64,000 nt of DNA from JADGQN01 sp035315185 (lineage in GTDB: Bacteria > Desulfobacterota > Syntrophorhabdia > Syntrophorhabdales > WCHB1-27). The stretch spans positions 1-64,000 of the forward strand of contig DATFYE010000008.1 in NCBI GenBank assembly GCA_035315185.1, in the 5' to 3' direction. Shown here in pieces: positions 61,439 through 64,000 of the stretch. Numbering within the stretch: the first letter of the stretch is position 1; each line of letters opens with the position of its first letter. Under the pieces are notes generated by a model. It made no database searches. It saw only the letters and a program-made list of their open reading frames with translations, and was not told the DNA's origin. Position numbers and translations under genes: made by a program.

Positions 61439-62554
61439 ATGAGAGTCCTTATAACGGGAAGCTGCGGTTTAATCGGCTCTGAAGCGGTCAGGTATTATGA
61501 CAAAAGAGCAGAACTGGTAGTGGGGATTGACAATAATCTGCGAGCTCAGTTCTTCGGCAAGGATGGTGATACGGATTGGATGCGAAAAAAGCTGGAAGCG
61601 GAATGTCTCAGATATAAGCACAAGTCAGTGGACATCAGGGAGCGCGAGACAGTTGCGAAAATCATTGAAGAGCTGCAACCTGAACTTATTATTCACTGTG
61701 CGGCGCAGCCTTCCCATGACTTGGCTGCTCGGCTCCCATTTGTAGATTTCGAGGTTAACGCTGTAGGAACCCTGAACCTGCTTGAGGCCACGAGGCAATG
61801 CGTCCCCGAGGCAGTCTTCATTTTTATGAGCACCAACAAGGTATATGGTGATGGGCCGAATGAGATCAGCATGAAGGAGTTGGAGACCCGATGGGATTAT
61901 GACGATTCGCGATTTGTAAACGGTATACCGGAGGAATTTCGTATAGACCAGTCAAAGCACAGTTTGTTTGGCGCTAGTAAGGTTGCCGCCGATGTACTGG
62001 TCCAGGAATATGGTCGATATTTTGGCATGAAGAACGCGGTGTTCAGAGGCGGTTGCCTGACAGGACCGGGGCATTCAGCAGCAGAACTGCATGGTTTCCT
62101 CTCATATCTCTTCAGAGCGGCACTTGACCGCAGGCGCTATACTATATACGGGTATAAGGGAAAACAGGTGCGCGATCAGATACACAGTGCCGATGTCATT
62201 GCGGCCTTCGATGCGTTCTACACTAACCCCAGATCTGCCGCGGTATATAACCTGGGGGGAGGTAAAGAGAACAGTGTGTCCGTGCTCGAGTCTATTGACA
62301 GGATAGAGCAGCTATTGGGAATAAAGATGGACGTAGAATACTCAGACCAGAACCGGATCGGCGATCACATCTGCTATTACTCAGACTTAACCAGGCTGAA
62401 AAAAGACTACCCCACTTGGTCCATGAGCCGCTCACTGGATGATATTTTTGAAGAGCTTGCAAGAACAATGATAAATGGTTCGGACTGTCCCCCCCGGCAA
62501 TCTGTATCAGGTTACTGGAATCAAGAGCCAAGCATCAACAGCTGCAATGGGTGA
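61439..62554 (+). CDS. NAD-dependent epimerase, CDP-paratose 2-epimerase-like
   Basis: 371-residue extended SDR. NAD motif LITGSCGLIGSE, CAAQPSHDLA and STNKVYGDGPNE with NRLG-type sugar-site residues resemble CDP-paratose/tyvelose 2-epimerase. The catalytic Tyr-x3-Lys reads Phe177-GAS-Lys181. The Phe in place of Tyr is a real departure from the classical SDR triad; it may be usual for this subfamily but deserves checking. The C-terminus after about 350 is low complexity. Confidence 0.82.
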   Translation: MRVLITGSCGLIGSEAVRYYDKRAELVVGIDNNLRAQFFGKDGDTDWMRKKLEAECLRYKHKSVDIRERETVAKIIEELQPELIIHCAAQPSHDLAARLPFVDFEVNAVGTLNLLEATRQCVPEAVFIFMSTNKVYGDGPNEISMKELETRWDYDDSRFVNGIPEEFRIDQSKHSLFGASKVAADVLVQEYGRYFGMKNAVFRGGCLTGPGHSAAELHGFLSYLFRAALDRRRYTIYGYKGKQVRDQIHSADVIAAFDAFYTNPRSAAVYNLGGGKENSVSVLESIDRIEQLLGIKMDVEYSDQNRIGDHICYYSDLTRLKKDYPTWSMSRSLDDIFEELARTMINGSDCPPRQSVSGYWNQEPSINSCNG

Positions 62555-62557
62555 CTT

Positions 62558-63739
62558 ATGATAGAACCTTTTGAGAAACCTATTTATGTGACCAGGCCGT
62601 TCCTGCCACCACTGGAGGAGTTTTGCCAAGGGCTGACAGAGATATGGGAGACACGTTGGTTGACCAACGATGGGCCCATTCTTCGACGTTTTACTCACGA
62701 GTTGTGCAACTTTTTTGAGACCGACAATCTCTGCCTGTTCAACAACGGGACTCTGGCGCTTCAGATAGCCTTGCAAGGGATGGGAATTTCCGGTGAAGTT
62801 ATCACCACTCCATTTACGTTCGTGGCTACAACCCACGCCTTATTCTGGAATAAGATCAGACCTGTATTCGTGGACATCGAGCCCGATTACTACAGCCTTG
62901 ACCCCCAGAAAGTCGAAGCCGCAATCACGCCCTGGACAACGGCTATTCTTGCGGTTCATGTCTACGGCTACCCTTGTAAGCTCAATGCATTAGCCGACAT
63001 TGCACGGCGACATAACCTGAAGCTCATATACGATGCCGCTCACGCTTTCGGTACAAACGTGGGCAACAGGTCTATTGCCCACTTTGGGGATCTAACCATG
63101 TTCAGCTTTCATGCAACCAAGTCGTTCCACTCGATAGAGGGAGGAATGCTGATTTTCCGGGACGGAGGGCTGAAGGGCAGATTCGACTATCTGAAGAACT
63201 TTGGTTTCAAGAATGAGGTTGAAGTGGTTATGCCGGGCACCAATGCGAAAATGAATGAAATGCAGGCCCTGATGGGTATTCAGGTTCTAAAGCACCTTGA
63301 AGAAATAATAGGCAAGCGCGCTATGATTACTGATTTGTATCGACGACGGCTTATAGAGGTTCCGGGCATTCATCTCGTACCGGCTCTGCCTCCGGACATA
63401 AGACACACTCACACCTACATGCCAATCGAGGTCGATGAACGAGAATTCGGGATGAGCCGCGATGCGTTGTACGAAAAACTGAAGCAATGGAATATACACA
63501 CCCGACGTTATTTCTATCCGTTGGTCTGCGATTATCCATGCTACCGTAGCATTTCAGTGAACGGTTCCTTGACCATTGCGCGTCGAGTAACTGACCGCAT
63601 ACTGACACTGCCGATTTACGACAGCCTGGAACTATCTGATGTCGAAACAATTTGCGAGATTATTGAGTCTCTTCAGCTGAAGAAGGATGCTTCACCTCAT
63701 CGCAAAGAGCGCTTGGAGGCGGTAGGTATTGCGCGATGA
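62558..63739 (+). CDS. DegT/DnrJ/EryC1/StrS aminotransferase (VioA-like)
   Basis: 393 residues. NNGTLALQIAL binds PLP phosphate, YDAAHAFGT the pyridine Asp, and Lys188 in FHATKSFHSIEGG is the Schiff base. The WETRWLTNDGP beginning and TTPFTFVATTHAL resemble dTDP-4-keto-6-deoxyglucose aminotransferases such as VioA. It is followed by a PglD/NeuD-like acyltransferase, giving the usual aminate-then-acylate pair. Starts four bases after the epimerase. Confidence 0.9.
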   Translation: MIEPFEKPIYVTRPFLPPLEEFCQGLTEIWETRWLTNDGPILRRFTHELCNFFETDNLCLFNNGTLALQIALQGMGISGEVITTPFTFVATTHALFWNKIRPVFVDIEPDYYSLDPQKVEAAITPWTTAILAVHVYGYPCKLNALADIARRHNLKLIYDAAHAFGTNVGNRSIAHFGDLTMFSFHATKSFHSIEGGMLIFRDGGLKGRFDYLKNFGFKNEVEVVMPGTNAKMNEMQALMGIQVLKHLEEIIGKRAMITDLYRRRLIEVPGIHLVPALPPDIRHTHTYMPIEVDEREFGMSRDALYEKLKQWNIHTRRYFYPLVCDYPCYRSISVNGSLTIARRVTDRILTLPIYDSLELSDVETICEIIESLQLKKDASPHRKERLEAVGIAR

Positions 63740-63802
63740 AGACTAAGAGTAAACGAGTATGATCAGCCTCAGAAAATCCTCAGGGATGAAGGTCAGGGAG
63801 AT

Positions 63803-64000
63803 ATGAGCCAAAAGATTGTTATTATCGGAGCTGGCGGCTTTGCCTGTCAGCTTCTGGACTTCATGGATGCCTGCAACCGCTCAGAACCGCGCTATGAGAT
63901 TCTCGGGTGCATTGTGGAGCCTGCATACGGAGAGGCCGGCGTCCAAGTAAACGGATTCCCAATTCTCGGAGACTTTGACTGGTTCGGCTGCTATCAAGGG
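63803..64000 (+). CDS. PglD/NeuD/VioB-like sugar O/N-acyltransferase, partial
   Basis: Only the first 66 residues are in the window. They form the N-terminal Rossmann-like part IVIIGAGGFACQLLDFMDAC...ILGCIVEPAYGE...NGFPILGDFDW seen in PglD/NeuD acetyltransferases before the left-handed beta-helix. ATG at 63803 follows GGGAG. Probably acylates the amino sugar made by the upstream aminotransferase. Confidence 0.8.
   Translation, partial: MSQKIVIIGAGGFACQLLDFMDACNRSEPRYEILGCIVEPAYGEAGVQVNGFPILGDFDWFGCYQG

Noticed and set aside
1..64000. CRISPR arrays, insertion sequences, prophage or attachment sites
   Set aside because: No regularly spaced repeats, transposase or phage genes were seen; XerC here is the chromosomal recombinase in its normal context.

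Overview
The window looks like a chromosomal segment of an anaerobic Desulfobacterota (former Deltaproteobacteria) bacterium, possibly from the syntrophic lineages. That placement is inference from gene order and content. The order xerC-hslV-hslU-argB-argD-argF-argG, and argC behind rplM-rpsI, are arrangements I associate with that group. A PxxKW cysteine-rich protein, a 2-hydroxyacyl-CoA dehydratase-type activase and an acyl-CoA dehydrogenase fit an anaerobic lifestyle. I see no CRISPR array, insertion sequence or prophage.

Layout. 1-16.5 kb is a housekeeping core: partial tRNA-His, xerC, the HslUV protease, argBDFG in a tightly overlapping operon, leuS and lptE on the plus strand; then mug, a metallo-beta-lactamase-fold hydrolase, rpsT, a geranylgeranyl-reductase-like flavoprotein, and rplM-rpsI-argC on the minus strand. 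16.8-36.2 kb is one long minus-strand glycan operon of 18 genes. Read from its promoter it encodes a cytidylyltransferase, an oxidoreductase, an aminotransferase, an epimerase, an acetyltransferase, a NeuB-family synthase, AsnB, an N-acetyl sugar amidotransferase, methyltransferases, a flippase, several glycosyltransferases and a PglC-like priming transferase. It looks like synthesis of a modified amino sugar, probably a nonulosonic acid, and its transfer to a lipid-linked glycan. A NusG paralogue (RfaH/LoaP/UpxY type) lies directly upstream at 36.6-37.1 kb.

37-47.2 kb holds mixed genes: ogt, a second metallo-hydrolase, a soluble histidine kinase with a V4R protein and an inositol phosphatase, a HemN-like radical SAM protein, a NUDIX hydrolase, an amidohydrolase, and a small operon of acyl-CoA dehydrogenase, biotinyl carrier and activase that ends in a strong terminator. 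47.9-64 kb is a second polysaccharide locus on the plus strand: a sigma-54-type activator, a small winged-helix protein, then Wzz, ExeA-like ATPase, CpsD-like ATPase, WbaP/EpsB-like priming transferase, glycosyltransferases, an O-antigen ligase/polymerase, a DUF362 protein, a WecG-type transferase, an epimerase, an aminotransferase and the start of a PglD/NeuD-like acyltransferase. It runs off the window.

The most striking signal joins the two glycan loci. The nine-base core GGCGGTAGC, the ops element recognised by RfaH in enterobacteria, occurs in the leader of the minus-strand operon (36246-36254), in the long leader of the activator gene (47535-47543) and just before wzz (50019-50027). In each case a small perfect or near-perfect hairpin ends exactly three bases before the core. 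With the NusG paralogue encoded here, this suggests a dedicated processive antitermination system controlling both surface-glycan loci.
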